Notes under the pieces: generated by a model
What the model was told of the DNA's origin: nothing
Seen by the model: the letters and a program-made list of their open reading frames with translations, nothing else
The model's database searches: none
Assembly: GCA_040289115.1 (NCBI GenBank)
Contig: PSKS01000001.1
Coordinates: 1-64,000 of the forward strand
From: JAUQQI01 sp040289115
GTDB taxonomy: Bacteria > Chloroflexota > Dehalococcoidia > JAUQQI01
DNA length: 64,000 nucleotides
Direction of reading: 5' to 3'
In this document: positions 52,102 to 60,461 of the stretch, piece by piece
How positions within the stretch are numbered: the stretch's first letter is position 1
Layout: every line of letters begins with the position of its first letter
Position numbers and translations under genes: made by a program

Positions 52102-54164
52102 TAAGGTCGTTCGGTGTCGTTGGGCTCGGGTAGCTGCTGTTTAGGGGCCTCTAGGGCCGGGTACTCGATCCGGGGGTGGTAGATTCCCCGCAGACCCTCT
52201 TTAAGGGCCCCCTTGATCCGTTCGATATCCCCCAGGGTGAGGTCGCACTCGTCCAGCTGGCCCTCGGCGATGCGCAGGGCCACCATCCGGTCGACGATGG
52301 CATCCAGCTCCTCGGGGGTGTGGGAGCGGGCGCTTCGGGCGGTAGCCTCGACGGTGTCGGCCAGCATCAGGATGGCCGCCTCTTTCGAGCGGGGTTTCGG
52401 CCCGGGGTAACGAAACTCCTCAGGGGAAACGTTCAACCCCAGCTCCTTGGCCCGGTGGTAAAAGTACTGAATCAATGTGGTCCCGTGGTGCTCGGCGATG
52501 AGGTCGCGGACCCGCCCCGGAAGCCGGTGGCGCCGGGCCAGCTCCAGGCCGTCGGTTACGTGGGCGCGGATGAGCTCGACACTAAGCCGGGGGTCAAGCC
52601 GGTCGTGGATATTTTCCCCGGGGGCCTGGTTTTCGGTGTAGAAGCCGGGCCGCAGGAGCTTGCCGATGTCGTGGTAGTAGGCCCCAACCCGGACCAGCAA
52701 CTTGTCGGCCTTTACGGCCTCGGCCGCCCGTTCAGCCAGGTTCCCGACAATCAGTGAGTGGTAGTAAGTCCCAGGGGCCTCGGCCAGCAGCCGCCGCAGC
52801 AGGGGCTGGTTGGGGTCGGCCAGCTCCAGCAGGTGCGAGCCCGTAGTTATTCCGAAGATGTAGCCCAAGACGGCCAGCGACCCCACCGTCAGGGCGGCGG
52901 ACAGCAACCCGTTTACCAGACACAGGAAGCCGAGGATGGCCAGGCTCATCGGCTCCAGGTCCCGAACCATCAGCCGGAAGCCTAAGGTTGCCGCCAGGCC
53001 GGCTAGGGCGACCCCAAGCCCGGCCAGAAAGAAATGGTGGGTGCGGGCGCTGGACCGGGCGGCCAGCAAACCTGCCAGGCCTGTTGCCAGGCCGTAAACT
53101 GCCAGCTGGGGGGTCCCCGACCCCACCACCATTAAGAGTCCGACTAAAGTAACCAGGCCGGCCAGACCGACCCCGGGGCCTAAGAGGGCCCCGGCCAGCA
53201 TCGAGACGGCCGCCGCCGGGAAGGCGAGCTCGTAGTAGGGCCGACCCGGAATGGTCAGCCGGGCCGCCAGAACCGCCCCCACAATGAGCACGGCGATAAG
53301 CCCAAACCTGCGGACTGACAGAATGGTCCGCGGTTCAAAGATCGCCAGGTAGCCGGCCAGCGCCGCAGCGAGGCTGGCCGCAATTAGGCCCACCGACCCG
53401 AGATGGTAAAGGTCGATGCCGCCGCTCGAGAGGCCAGTAGCGGCCAGCTTCTCCAGGGCCACAACGGTGGCCACCTCCCCGTCCCGCAGGATGACTTCCC
53501 CGGCCTCAACCGTCACTACCACCGGCTCTACCCGCCGACGGGCCGCCTCCCGGGCCGCCTCGGTCTGGGCCGCATCCACTATGAGGTTGGGAACGATGTG
53601 GGCCCGAGCCAGCTCGACGGCAACCCGGGCCTGGAGGGGATTCAGGTCGACGCTTAACTGGGTCGGAAGCTGGTCCCGAACCGCGCCAACCTGTTCGGCG
53701 GTTATCCGATTGCGCATCGCCTCCGATACCAACCGGACGGCCTCATTCCGGGCCTGATTCCACTCGGCTTCGGAGAGGCGTAAGACGGCCAGGATGCCTT
53801 CGGGGGAGAGCCCAGCCTCCGACAGGCGGCTAAGTTGGGTTCGCTTTTCGTCGTCAGTTAAGTTGGTCGACTGCCTAATGGCCGTGATCTGGTCCCCCAG
53901 GTTGCGGAGCCGTTGGACCTGCTGCCCGGCCAGGGCCGGGTCGTAGGCGTAGATATCGGCCACCCGAGCCGCGGCCTCTTCCCGGGCCTGGTTAGTGAGG
54001 AACTGGCTTACGAACTGGACCCGGCGGGGGGATTTTATGGTCTGGCGGGCAACGTCACCTTCCCGGAGCTGAAACTGGCCTGGCAGAAACTGGATTCCAA
54101 GGGTTAAAGTGAGGCTTACTGCTAGGACGGCCCAGAACAGGAGGGCCCTGGTAGGGAGCCGCAT
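52101..54164 (-). CDS. 7TMR-HD family cyclic-dinucleotide phosphodiesterase (PgpH-like)
   Basis: 687 residues. An N-terminal signal-anchor helix precedes an extracellular 7TMR-HDED-like domain (about 30-265), then seven or so membrane helices (270-450) and an HD domain with H498-D499 in YYHDIGK and EHHGTTLIQYFY. In Firmicutes PgpH degrades c-di-AMP. The chain is truncated at neither end. Here it follows yqeY, whose stop is five bases before; in Firmicutes the neighbourhood is rpsU-yqeY-phoH-yqfF-ybeY, and phoH and ybeY are missing here. Confidence 0.92.
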   Translation of the reverse strand: MRLPTRALLFWAVLAVSLTLTLGIQFLPGQFQLREGDVARQTIKSPRRVQFVSQFLTNQAREEAAARVADIYAYDPALAGQQVQRLRNLGDQITAIRQSTNLTDDEKRTQLSRLSEAGLSPEGILAVLRLSEAEWNQARNEAVRLVSEAMRNRITAEQVGAVRDQLPTQLSVDLNPLQARVAVELARAHIVPNLIVDAAQTEAAREAARRRVEPVVVTVEAGEVILRDGEVATVVALEKLAATGLSSGGIDLYHLGSVGLIAASLAAALAGYLAIFEPRTILSVRRFGLIAVLIVGAVLAARLTIPGRPYYELAFPAAAVSMLAGALLGPGVGLAGLVTLVGLLMVVGSGTPQLAVYGLATGLAGLLAARSSARTHHFFLAGLGVALAGLAATLGFRLMVRDLEPMSLAILGFLCLVNGLLSAALTVGSLAVLGYIFGITTGSHLLELADPNQPLLRRLLAEAPGTYYHSLIVGNLAERAAEAVKADKLLVRVGAYYHDIGKLLRPGFYTENQAPGENIHDRLDPRLSVELIRAHVTDGLELARRHRLPGRVRDLIAEHHGTTLIQYFYHRAKELGLNVSPEEFRYPGPKPRSKEAAILMLADTVEATARSARSHTPEELDAIVDRMVALRIAEGQLDECDLTLGDIERIKGALKEGLRGIYHPRIEYPALEAPKQQLPEPNDTERP

Positions 54165-54169
54165 CCGGG

Positions 54170-54640
54170 TCAGTGGGCTTCCCGGGCCAGCAGCTCCTGG
54201 ACCACCTCGCTGACCAACCGACCCTCAGCCCGCCCCCTCACCCTGGGCATCAGGCGAGCCATGACCTTGCCCACGTCGCGGGGTCCGCTGGCCCCCACCT
54301 CGGCCATCACCTGCCTAGCAAGTTCGGCGACCTCCTCGCGGCTGAGCTGGGCCGGCAGGTAACGCCCTAGGATTTCCAGTTCGGAGCGTTCTTTGGCCGC
54401 CAGATCGAGCCGGCCGCCCTTTTCAAACTCGGCGATGCTCTCCCGGCGCTGGCGGATCTGGCGGGCGATAACCTCGTAGACCTCGGCCTCCTCGAGTGGT
54501 CGGCCCCGCTCCACCTCGGCGTAGCGGATGGCCGAGCGGAGCAGGCGGAGGGTTTCGCGGGCTATAACGTCTTGGCGTCGGGTCGCGTCGAGAAGATCAG
54601 CCTGAATGCGGTCTAGAAGCCGCTGACCACTTTCATTCAT
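54170..54640 (-). CDS. yqeY: YqeY/GatB_Yqey-domain protein
   Basis: 156 residues. The conserved parts are LLDRIQADLLDATRRQDVIARETLRLLRSAIRYAEVE, RQRRESIAEFEKGGRLDLAAKE and the C-terminal GPRDVGKVMARLMPRVRGRAEG; this is the tail domain of GatB as a stand-alone protein. The family has been linked to tRNA-dependent amidation but its role is not settled. It sits between rpsU and pgpH as in many Firmicutes. Confidence 0.93.
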   Translation of the reverse strand: MNESGQRLLDRIQADLLDATRRQDVIARETLRLLRSAIRYAEVERGRPLEEAEVYEVIARQIRQRRESIAEFEKGGRLDLAAKERSELEILGRYLPAQLSREEVAELARQVMAEVGASGPRDVGKVMARLMPRVRGRAEGRLVSEVVQELLAREAH

Positions 54641-54668
54641 CGAAGGTTAGCCCTGGGGGCTGCCGGGC

Positions 54669-54854
54669 CTAGCCGCTGTTTCGCAGACTCTTGCGCCGCT
54701 TCACCGCGGCCTTCTTCTTCCGCTTAACGCTGGGGGGTTCGTAGTGGGCGCGCCGGCGCGCCTCCGCCAGGATCCCTTCCTGCTGAACCTTTTTGGTAAA
54801 GCGCTTGAGGGCTTGGTCGAAACTCTCGTGTTCGCTGACGATTACTTCGGTCAC
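54669..54854 (-). CDS. rpsU: 30S ribosomal protein bS21
   Basis: 61 residues. VTEVIVSEHESFDQALKRFTK and RRAHYEPPSVKRKKKAAVKRRK show the helix pair and strongly basic tail of bS21. It helps 30S recognise the Shine-Dalgarno region. AGGAGGTTAA precedes GTG 54854, a near-perfect ribosome binding site. It is the first gene of the rpsU-yqeY-pgpH-deacetylase unit and has its own promoter. Confidence 0.97.
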   Translation of the reverse strand: MTEVIVSEHESFDQALKRFTKKVQQEGILAEARRRAHYEPPSVKRKKKAAVKRRKSLRNSG

Positions 54855-54895
54855 TTAACCTCCTTGTCGGGCTCGAGGGGCCTTTCCCCAATCGG

Positions 54896-54926
54896 ATTAT
54901 ATTACATGCCTTGACTCCCCTGTCAA
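54896..54926 (-). promoter_or_regulatory. rpsU promoter
   Basis: On the minus strand TTGACA (plus 54921-54926) is followed by TAATAT (plus 54899-54904) at a 16-base spacing, or by TATAAT (plus 54896-54901) at 19. The sequence TTGACAGGGGA also occurs in the divergent promoter at 54984, so the two share an 11-bp inverted repeat. Confidence 0.65.
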
Positions 54927-54983
54927 ACCGGGCCGCCGGAAAGTCCGACCGCCCGGCGCCTGACCATCCCGTCCCGCGCCGAC

Positions 54984-55012
54984 TTGACAGGGGATGGCGG
55001 GTTTGCTATCTT
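54984..55012 (+). promoter_or_regulatory. Promoter of the MIP18/amidohydrolase/ADH operon
   Basis: TTGACA (54984-54989) is a perfect -35. TATCTT (55007-55012) lies 17 bases downstream and matches four of six -10 positions. It is the best sigma-70-like promoter seen in the window, 32 bases before the GTG at 55045. Its -35 flank mirrors the rpsU promoter. Confidence 0.7.
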
Positions 55013-55044
55013 CAACCAGACTCTAGGAGGCGGCGAGCGGGGCT

Positions 55045-55800
55045 GTGGACAGCGCCTTTGCGGCGGCAGTCAGGCGGCGGCTCGAAGAAGTTCTTGACCC
55101 CGAACTGGATGAGTCCATCGTAAGCCTCGGCTTTGTCAGGGGTCTCGAGCTTAAAGACAGCGTCCTGACCGTAACCCTGAAGCTTCCCACCTTCTGGTGC
55201 GCCCCGAACTTTGCCTTCATCATGGCCGAAGATGTCCGTCGGGCCCTTTCAACCCTCGATGGGGTTCGGGAGGTCCGGGTCGCCCTCGAAGACCACTTCG
55301 CCGCCGAGGAGGTCTGCGGCGGGGTAAACCTGGGCAAATCCTTCCCCGAAACTTTCCCTGGCGAAGCCGAATCGGACCTGGACGCCCTTCGGGACCTTTT
55401 CCGGCGCAAGGGGTTTATCCGCCGCCAGGAGCAGGCCATCCGCACCCTGGCCGACGCCGGCCTTAGCTTTGGCCAGATTTGCGCCCTCCGCCTGGCCGAC
55501 CTTCAGCTGGCCGGCGACCGGTTTATCGTTGCCGGTGAGGGGGGAAGCGTGTCCGTTCCGGCCGAGCCCATCACCCGTTACCTTAAGCGCCGGTCGGAGT
55601 TTGGGCTTGATGCCTCCCCGGAGGGTCCCCTCTTCGTCGACCTTTCCGGGCGGCCTTTTACCCCTGAAGGCCTGGCCGCTTACCTGCGCCGGGCGCGCCT
55701 GGTTCGAACGTCCCTGGAGGCCAATGTTTTTCTCTGCCGGGCCCTGCTTGCGGCCCGCAACGCCACCGAAGGAGGAGGTCAAAATGTACCGCACGGCTGA
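55045..55800 (+). CDS. MIP18-domain (DUF59) protein with a long C-terminal extension
   Basis: 251 residues. The first ~100 form the MIP18/DUF59 fold: VLDPELDESIVSLGFVRGL then LTVTLKLPTFWCAPNFAFI, where C52 sits in the place of the conserved cysteine. A further cysteine is in EEVCGGVN. Family members help assemble Fe-S or other metal centres (SufT, PaaD). The rest (about 115-251, FRRKGFIRRQEQAI...) is unlike usual MIP18 proteins; from memory the same layout is found beside actinobacterial propane monooxygenase genes. GTG 55045 is the start, with AGGAGG 14 bases upstream. It overlaps the amidohydrolase start by 17 bases. Confidence 0.8.
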   Translation: MDSAFAAAVRRRLEEVLDPELDESIVSLGFVRGLELKDSVLTVTLKLPTFWCAPNFAFIMAEDVRRALSTLDGVREVRVALEDHFAAEEVCGGVNLGKSFPETFPGEAESDLDALRDLFRRKGFIRRQEQAIRTLADAGLSFGQICALRLADLQLAGDRFIVAGEGGSVSVPAEPITRYLKRRSEFGLDASPEGPLFVDLSGRPFTPEGLAAYLRRARLVRTSLEANVFLCRALLAARNATEGGGQNVPHG

Positions 55801-56815
55801 CGGGCAGGAGATTTTCGTCATCGACGGCCATATCCACTTCTGGGATGCCAGCCCCGAGAACTGGCGGAACCAATACGGTGAGGGCTGGATCCGGTGCTTC
55901 TACGATTACCACACCTCCCTGAGCCCCGCCGAATACGTCTGGCCCTTCGAAAAATACTGCAAATACAGCGAAGAAGACCTCATCAAGGACCTCTTTATCG
56001 AGGGTTACGTCGACATCGGCATCTTTAACTCGACGTACCTAACGGAGTTTTTCAAGAACGGTTTTAATACCCACGTCCAGAACAACGTCCTCAAGCAGAA
56101 ATACCCCGACCGGTTCATCCTGTGCGGGACCTTTGACCCCCGCTGGGGTGAGGCCGGCCTTTATGAATTCCGGCGGATGGTGGCCGAGTATCCCATTCAG
56201 GGGCTCAAGCTTTACACCGCCGAGTGGCGCAACGGTTCCCGGGGCTGGAAGCTCACCGACCCGATGGCTTACCGCTACTTTGAGCTCTGTCGGGAACTGG
56301 GCATAAAGAACATCCATGTTCACAAAGGCCCCACCATTTACCCCCTCAATAAGGACGCCTTCGACGTCCACGACGTCGACCAGGCTGCCACCGATTTTCC
56401 GGACCTTAACTTCATCGTGGAGCACGTAGGCCTGCCCCGGCTCGAAGATTTCTGCTGGATCGCCACCCAGGACAAGAACATCTACGCCGGTCTGGCCGTG
56501 GCCAGCGCCTTCATTCGCCGGCGACCCCGCTATTTCGGGGAGATTATGGCCAACCTTTTGAGCTGGCTTGGCCCCGACCGGATCCTCTTCGGCAGCGACT
56601 ACGCCCTTTGGTCGCCCAGATGGATTATCGAGGATTTCATGGCCTACGAGCTGCCCGCGGACATCAAACAGGAGTACGGGGTCGACCTTACCCTGGATAT
56701 CAAACGCAAGATTCTGGGGGAAAACGCCGCCCGCCTTTACAGCATCGATATCGAGGTCCACAGGCAGCGGCTTAAGAGCGACCCCATCGGCCGTCGCCTC
56801 CAGGCTGCGGCTTAA
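55784..56815 (+). CDS. Amidohydrolase_2 family protein (propane-monooxygenase-cluster type)
   Basis: 343 residues. The amidohydrolase TIM barrel shows H16 and H18 in VIDGHIHFWD, His in KNIHVHKGPT, His in FIVEHVGLPRLEDF and the catalytic Asp in FGSDYALWSP. The blocks SPENWRNQYGEGWI, FNSTYLTEFFKNGFNTH and IKNIHVHKGPTIYPLNKDAFD recall the conserved amidohydrolase found beside propane and acetone monooxygenase genes (recollection, not a search). GGAGGAGGTC precedes ATG 55784, which starts inside the upstream gene. The reaction is unknown. Confidence 0.87.
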   Translation: MYRTADGQEIFVIDGHIHFWDASPENWRNQYGEGWIRCFYDYHTSLSPAEYVWPFEKYCKYSEEDLIKDLFIEGYVDIGIFNSTYLTEFFKNGFNTHVQNNVLKQKYPDRFILCGTFDPRWGEAGLYEFRRMVAEYPIQGLKLYTAEWRNGSRGWKLTDPMAYRYFELCRELGIKNIHVHKGPTIYPLNKDAFDVHDVDQAATDFPDLNFIVEHVGLPRLEDFCWIATQDKNIYAGLAVASAFIRRRPRYFGEIMANLLSWLGPDRILFGSDYALWSPRWIIEDFMAYELPADIKQEYGVDLTLDIKRKILGENAARLYSIDIEVHRQRLKSDPIGRRLQAAA

Positions 56816-56841
56816 CCAGGCCTTTTGACGGGAGGACAAGG

Positions 56842-57882
56842 ATGCTTGCCGCCAGACTGCACGAATACGACGAAACCCTGAGCCGGCCCGAACTTGTCCG
56901 CCTCGAAGAGGTGCCGGAGCCGCAAATCGAGGAGCCCGATGACGTCATCGTCCGGGTCGGTGGGGCCGGCCTCTGCCGGACCGACCTGCATATCATCGAG
57001 GGGATCTGGCGCACCAAGGTTGACCGACCCCTGCCCTACACCCTCGGCCACGAAAACGCCGGCTGGGTCCACGCCGTCGGAGAGATGGTCCGGACGGTCC
57101 GGCCGGGGGACGCCGTAATCGTACATCCCCTCATGACCGACGGGGTCTGCCCGGCCTGCCGTCGGGGCGAAGATATGCACTGCGTCAACTCGAAGTTCCC
57201 CGGCATCGACACCGACGGCGGGTTTGCCGAGTTTCTCCGGACCAAGGAGCGCTCGGTCTTAAAACTTCCGCCCGGCCTGGAACCCAAGGACGTGGCCCCC
57301 TATGCCGACGCCGGCCTTACGGCCTTCCGGGCGGCCCGGAAGGCCGCCGGCATCCTCCGCCCGGGGATGTCGGCCGTAATCATTGGGTTCGGTGGCCTCG
57401 GGCACATCGCCGCCCAGGTGCTGCGCAGCCTTTGTGCCGCCCGGATAATCGTCGTCGACGTCTCCGAGGCCGCCCTTCAACTGGCCTCCCAGCTCGGGTT
57501 CACGGATCAGGTGCCCAGCGGCCCCGGGGTGGTGGAGCAGGTGCGCCGGCTCACCGATGGCGGAGCCGATGCCGTCCTCGACTTCGTGGGCGAAAAGGGG
57601 ACACCAGACCAGGGGATGGCCATGCTTAGAAAGGGCGGGACGTATTTTGTCATCGGCTACGGCGGCGTTTTGCAGGTGCCGACCATCGACCTCATCGTCG
57701 CCGAGTACAGCATCGTGGGCAACCTGGTGGGCAACTTTACCGAGCTTCGGGAGCTGATGACGCTGGCCGGGGAAGGCAAGGTGCGGCTGACGACCCGGGT
57801 TTACCCGTTAAGGGAGATAAACCAGGCCATGCACGACCTGGCCGCAGGCCGCCTTACCGGTCGAGCAGTGCTGGTTCCCTAA
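56842..57882 (+). CDS. Zinc-dependent NAD(H) alcohol dehydrogenase
   Basis: 346 residues, MDR superfamily. Catalytic zinc ligands are C45 in AGLCRTDLH and H70-E71 in LGHENAGW. The structural zinc loop DGVCPACRRGEDMHC has only three Cys; D100 probably takes the place of the first ligand, as Glu does in the Sulfolobus enzyme. The Rossmann motif is GFGGLGHIAAQ with D in IVVDVSE, which favours NAD over NADP. Together with the MIP18 and amidohydrolase genes it suits oxidation of a secondary alcohol, but this is inference. GGGAGG precedes ATG 56842. The end overlaps mdh by four bases. Confidence 0.9.
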   Translation: MLAARLHEYDETLSRPELVRLEEVPEPQIEEPDDVIVRVGGAGLCRTDLHIIEGIWRTKVDRPLPYTLGHENAGWVHAVGEMVRTVRPGDAVIVHPLMTDGVCPACRRGEDMHCVNSKFPGIDTDGGFAEFLRTKERSVLKLPPGLEPKDVAPYADAGLTAFRAARKAAGILRPGMSAVIIGFGGLGHIAAQVLRSLCAARIIVVDVSEAALQLASQLGFTDQVPSGPGVVEQVRRLTDGGADAVLDFVGEKGTPDQGMAMLRKGGTYFVIGYGGVLQVPTIDLIVAEYSIVGNLVGNFTELRELMTLAGEGKVRLTTRVYPLREINQAMHDLAAGRLTGRAVLVP

Positions 57883-58811
57883 GCGGGAAGTTTAAGTACC
57901 CCGACCAGCTCCCGAACCGCCGCGGCCGAGCGGTGAAGGGCCGCCAGCTCCTCTTCGGTGAGCTTAAGCTCGACGACCTTTTCAACCCCGCCGGCCCCAA
58001 GGACCACCGGCACCCCGACGCAGACCCCGTTTATGCCGTACTCCCCTTGCAGGTAGACGCAGGCCGGCAGCAGCCGCTTCTGGTCTAGGATGATGGCGTC
58101 CACCATCTCGGCCGTAGCCGCCGACGGGGCGTAGAAGGCGCTCCCGGTCTTGAGGAGGCGGACGATTTCGGCCCCGCCGTCAATGGTCCGCCGAACCAGG
58201 GCCTCGATCCGCTCGGGCGGGATAAGCTCCGTTATGGGAATCCCCGACACGGTGGCATACCGGGGCAGGGGAACCATGGTGTCCCCGTGGCCGCCCAGGA
58301 CCATCGCCTGAACGTCCCGGAAGGAGACCCCCAGTTCCAGGGCGATAAAAGTCCGAAAACGGGCCGAATCCAGCACCCCCGACTGGCCGATCACCCGCTC
58401 CCGGGGAAGGCCGCTCACGTGGAGGGCAAGCTGGGTCATGGCATCGAGGGGATTGGTGACCATTAAGAGGATGGTGTTCGGGGAGTACTTGATTACCTGC
58501 TCCACCACCGAGCGGATGATTTCCCCGTTGGCCAGCACCAGGTCGTCCCGGCTCATGCCCGGCTTGCGGGCCATCCCCGAGGTGATTACCACCAGGTCTG
58601 AACCGGCGGTGTCGGCGTAGTCGTTGGTGCCGATGATGTTGGTATCGTACCCAACAACGGGGCCCGACTCCAAAAGGTCGAGCCCCTTGCCCTGGGGCAG
58701 GCCCTCAATAATGTCCACCAGAACGATGTCAGCGTAATCTCGCTCAGCCAGGCGCTGGGCCAGGGTGCCCCCGACGTTTCCGGCCCCGATGATGCTGATC
58801 TTCTTGCGCAT
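57879..58811 (-). CDS. mdh: Malate dehydrogenase (lactate/malate dehydrogenase type)
   Basis: 310 residues. GAGNVGGTLAQRL is the NAD motif, and D33 in LVDIIEG selects NAD. Substrate-binding R82 and R88 lie in ARKPGMSRDDL: Arg at the first position is the malate-specific feature, where lactate dehydrogenases have Gln. The catalytic His is in LGGHGDTMVP. The enzyme interconverts malate and oxaloacetate. ATG 58811 is preferred because GGAGGGG lies seven bases upstream; the frame opens at 58820. Confidence 0.94.
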   Translation of the reverse strand: MRKKISIIGAGNVGGTLAQRLAERDYADIVLVDIIEGLPQGKGLDLLESGPVVGYDTNIIGTNDYADTAGSDLVVITSGMARKPGMSRDDLVLANGEIIRSVVEQVIKYSPNTILLMVTNPLDAMTQLALHVSGLPRERVIGQSGVLDSARFRTFIALELGVSFRDVQAMVLGGHGDTMVPLPRYATVSGIPITELIPPERIEALVRRTIDGGAEIVRLLKTGSAFYAPSAATAEMVDAIILDQKRLLPACVYLQGEYGINGVCVGVPVVLGAGGVEKVVELKLTEEELAALHRSAAAVRELVGVLKLPA

Positions 58812-58853
58812 GGTCAACACCCCTCCGGCAAATATCTCGGTTAGAACCGCTAA

Positions 58854-58883
58854 ATTCTAGCCCGCCGCGGGCCCGGCCGCCAA
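58854..58883 (-). promoter_or_regulatory. Candidate mdh promoter
   Basis: Minus-strand TTGGCG (plus 58878-58883) and TAGAAT (plus 58854-58859) are 18 bases apart. The -10 matches five of six positions and the -35 four. The site lies 42 bases before ATG 58811, between mdh and the divergent glgA. Confidence 0.45.
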
Positions 58884-58939
58884 CCATTCCCAGGCCGATG
58901 GGAAGGGGACATTTTGGCCGGCCGTCTGCTGCCGAATGT

Positions 58940-58945
58940 TATACT
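58940..58945 (+). promoter_or_regulatory. Candidate glgA -10 element
   Basis: TATACT at 58940-58945 matches five of six -10 positions; no good -35 accompanies it at 16-18 bases. If real, transcription starts around 58952, which excludes the upstream start codon at 58914 and supports TTG 58965. Confidence 0.4.
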
Positions 58946-58964
58946 AGGGGCGGAGGTAGCTGCC

Positions 58965-60461
58965 TTGACCGAAGAAAATACCCGCAAATTAAAGATTTTA
59001 TTTTGCAGCGCCGAAGTCGCCCCGTTCGCCAAAACCGGTGGGCTGGCCGACGTTGCCGGCTCCCTTCCAAAGGCCATCGCCCGGCTGGGCCATGACATTC
59101 GGGTCATAACCCCCCGTTACGGCCGGGTGGACCCGGTCCGTTTCGGCCTCCGGCCGGTACTAGCGGAACTGCGGGTCCCCATGGACGATACTTCCGAGCC
59201 GGTAGTGATCTATGAGGGGAGCCTTGGGGGGCTGGTCCCCGTCTACTTTGTCGATTCCCACAAGTATTTCCTGCGGGAGGGCATCTACGGCTATCCCGAC
59301 GACGGCGAGCGGTTTATCCTCTTCAGCCGGGCCGCCCTCGAATTCGTAAAGCAGATCGGCTGGGCGCCCGACATCATCCACTGCAACGACTGGCATACTG
59401 CCATCATCCCCAACTGGCTTAAGACCATCTACGCCGAGGACCCATTTTTCCAGAACACCGCCACCGTTTACACCATCCACAACCTGGCCTACCAGGGAAT
59501 CTTCGGCTGGCGGATCCTGGAGGTCGCCGGCATCGACGAGTACGGCTTTCTATATCCTGAGATCCCCGAGCTAGCCAACGTGGTGGACCTGATGGCCCGG
59601 GGGATTATCTTTGCCGACGTCATAACCACCGTAAGCGAGCGCTACGCCCAGGAGATCCTCACCCCCGAGTACGGCGAAAAGCTCGACCCCATCCTTCGGG
59701 ACCGTAAGGACCGGCTCTTCGGCATCCTAAACGGCATCGACACCGAGGAGCTGAACCCGGCCACCGACCGCCACCTGGCCGCAAACTTCGACGTGGGCTC
59801 CCTCCACCGCCGGGTGGAAAACAAGCTGGACCTTCAGCGCCAGGCAAACATGCCGGTTAACCCGGATGTTCCCCTCCTGGGCATGATCTCCCGCCTCACC
59901 GACCAGAAAGGTTTCGACCTGTTGGGCCAGATAATCGACCCGTTGCTTCGGCTCTTTGATGTCCAGTTTGTCCTCCTAGGCACCGGCGACCCCCACTACC
60001 ACGCCATGTTCCGGCAGGTCGCCGAGCAGTACCCGGATAAGACCGGCATCTTTCTGACCTTCAACGCCGAGCTGGCGCAGAAAATTTACGCCGGCTCCGA
60101 CATCTTCTTGATGCCCTCCCGGTTTGAGCCGTGCGGCCTCGGCCAGATGATCGCCATGCGCTACGGCAGTGTGCCGGTGGTTCGGGAAACCGGAGGCCTA
60201 GCTGATACGGTTAAAGATTTCGACCCCCGAACCGGAGAGGGTAACGGCTTCACGTTTAAACAGTACGACCCCTGGGCGTTATTTGGGGCCATCATCCGGG
60301 CTGTAGAAACCTGGAAACACCGGGACATCTGGCATAAACTGCAGATTCGGGGAATGACCCAGGACTTTTCGTGGGACCGCTCGGCCCGAAAATACGTCGA
60401 GGTCTATTTTAAGGCCCTGGAGTTCCGGGCCGCCGAAGTCCTTCGGGGTGGGCAGCGGTGA
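58965..60461 (+). CDS. glgA: Glycogen synthase (GT5 family)
   Basis: 498 residues. GlgA extends alpha-1,4-glucan using ADP-glucose. The N-terminus KILFCSAEVAPFAKTGGLADVAGSLPKA has the K-T-G-G motif that binds the sugar nucleotide. HNLAYQGIF, LNGIDTEELNP and SRFEPCGLGQMIAMRYGSVPV are the family blocks. TTG 58965 is chosen because GGAGGT stands eight bases upstream and a -10-like TATACT lies before it, though the frame is open from 58914. It overlaps the GalT-like gene by four bases. Neither glgB nor glgC is in the window. Confidence 0.93.
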   Translation: MTEENTRKLKILFCSAEVAPFAKTGGLADVAGSLPKAIARLGHDIRVITPRYGRVDPVRFGLRPVLAELRVPMDDTSEPVVIYEGSLGGLVPVYFVDSHKYFLREGIYGYPDDGERFILFSRAALEFVKQIGWAPDIIHCNDWHTAIIPNWLKTIYAEDPFFQNTATVYTIHNLAYQGIFGWRILEVAGIDEYGFLYPEIPELANVVDLMARGIIFADVITTVSERYAQEILTPEYGEKLDPILRDRKDRLFGILNGIDTEELNPATDRHLAANFDVGSLHRRVENKLDLQRQANMPVNPDVPLLGMISRLTDQKGFDLLGQIIDPLLRLFDVQFVLLGTGDPHYHAMFRQVAEQYPDKTGIFLTFNAELAQKIYAGSDIFLMPSRFEPCGLGQMIAMRYGSVPVVRETGGLADTVKDFDPRTGEGNGFTFKQYDPWALFGAIIRAVETWKHRDIWHKLQIRGMTQDFSWDRSARKYVEVYFKALEFRAAEVLRGGQR

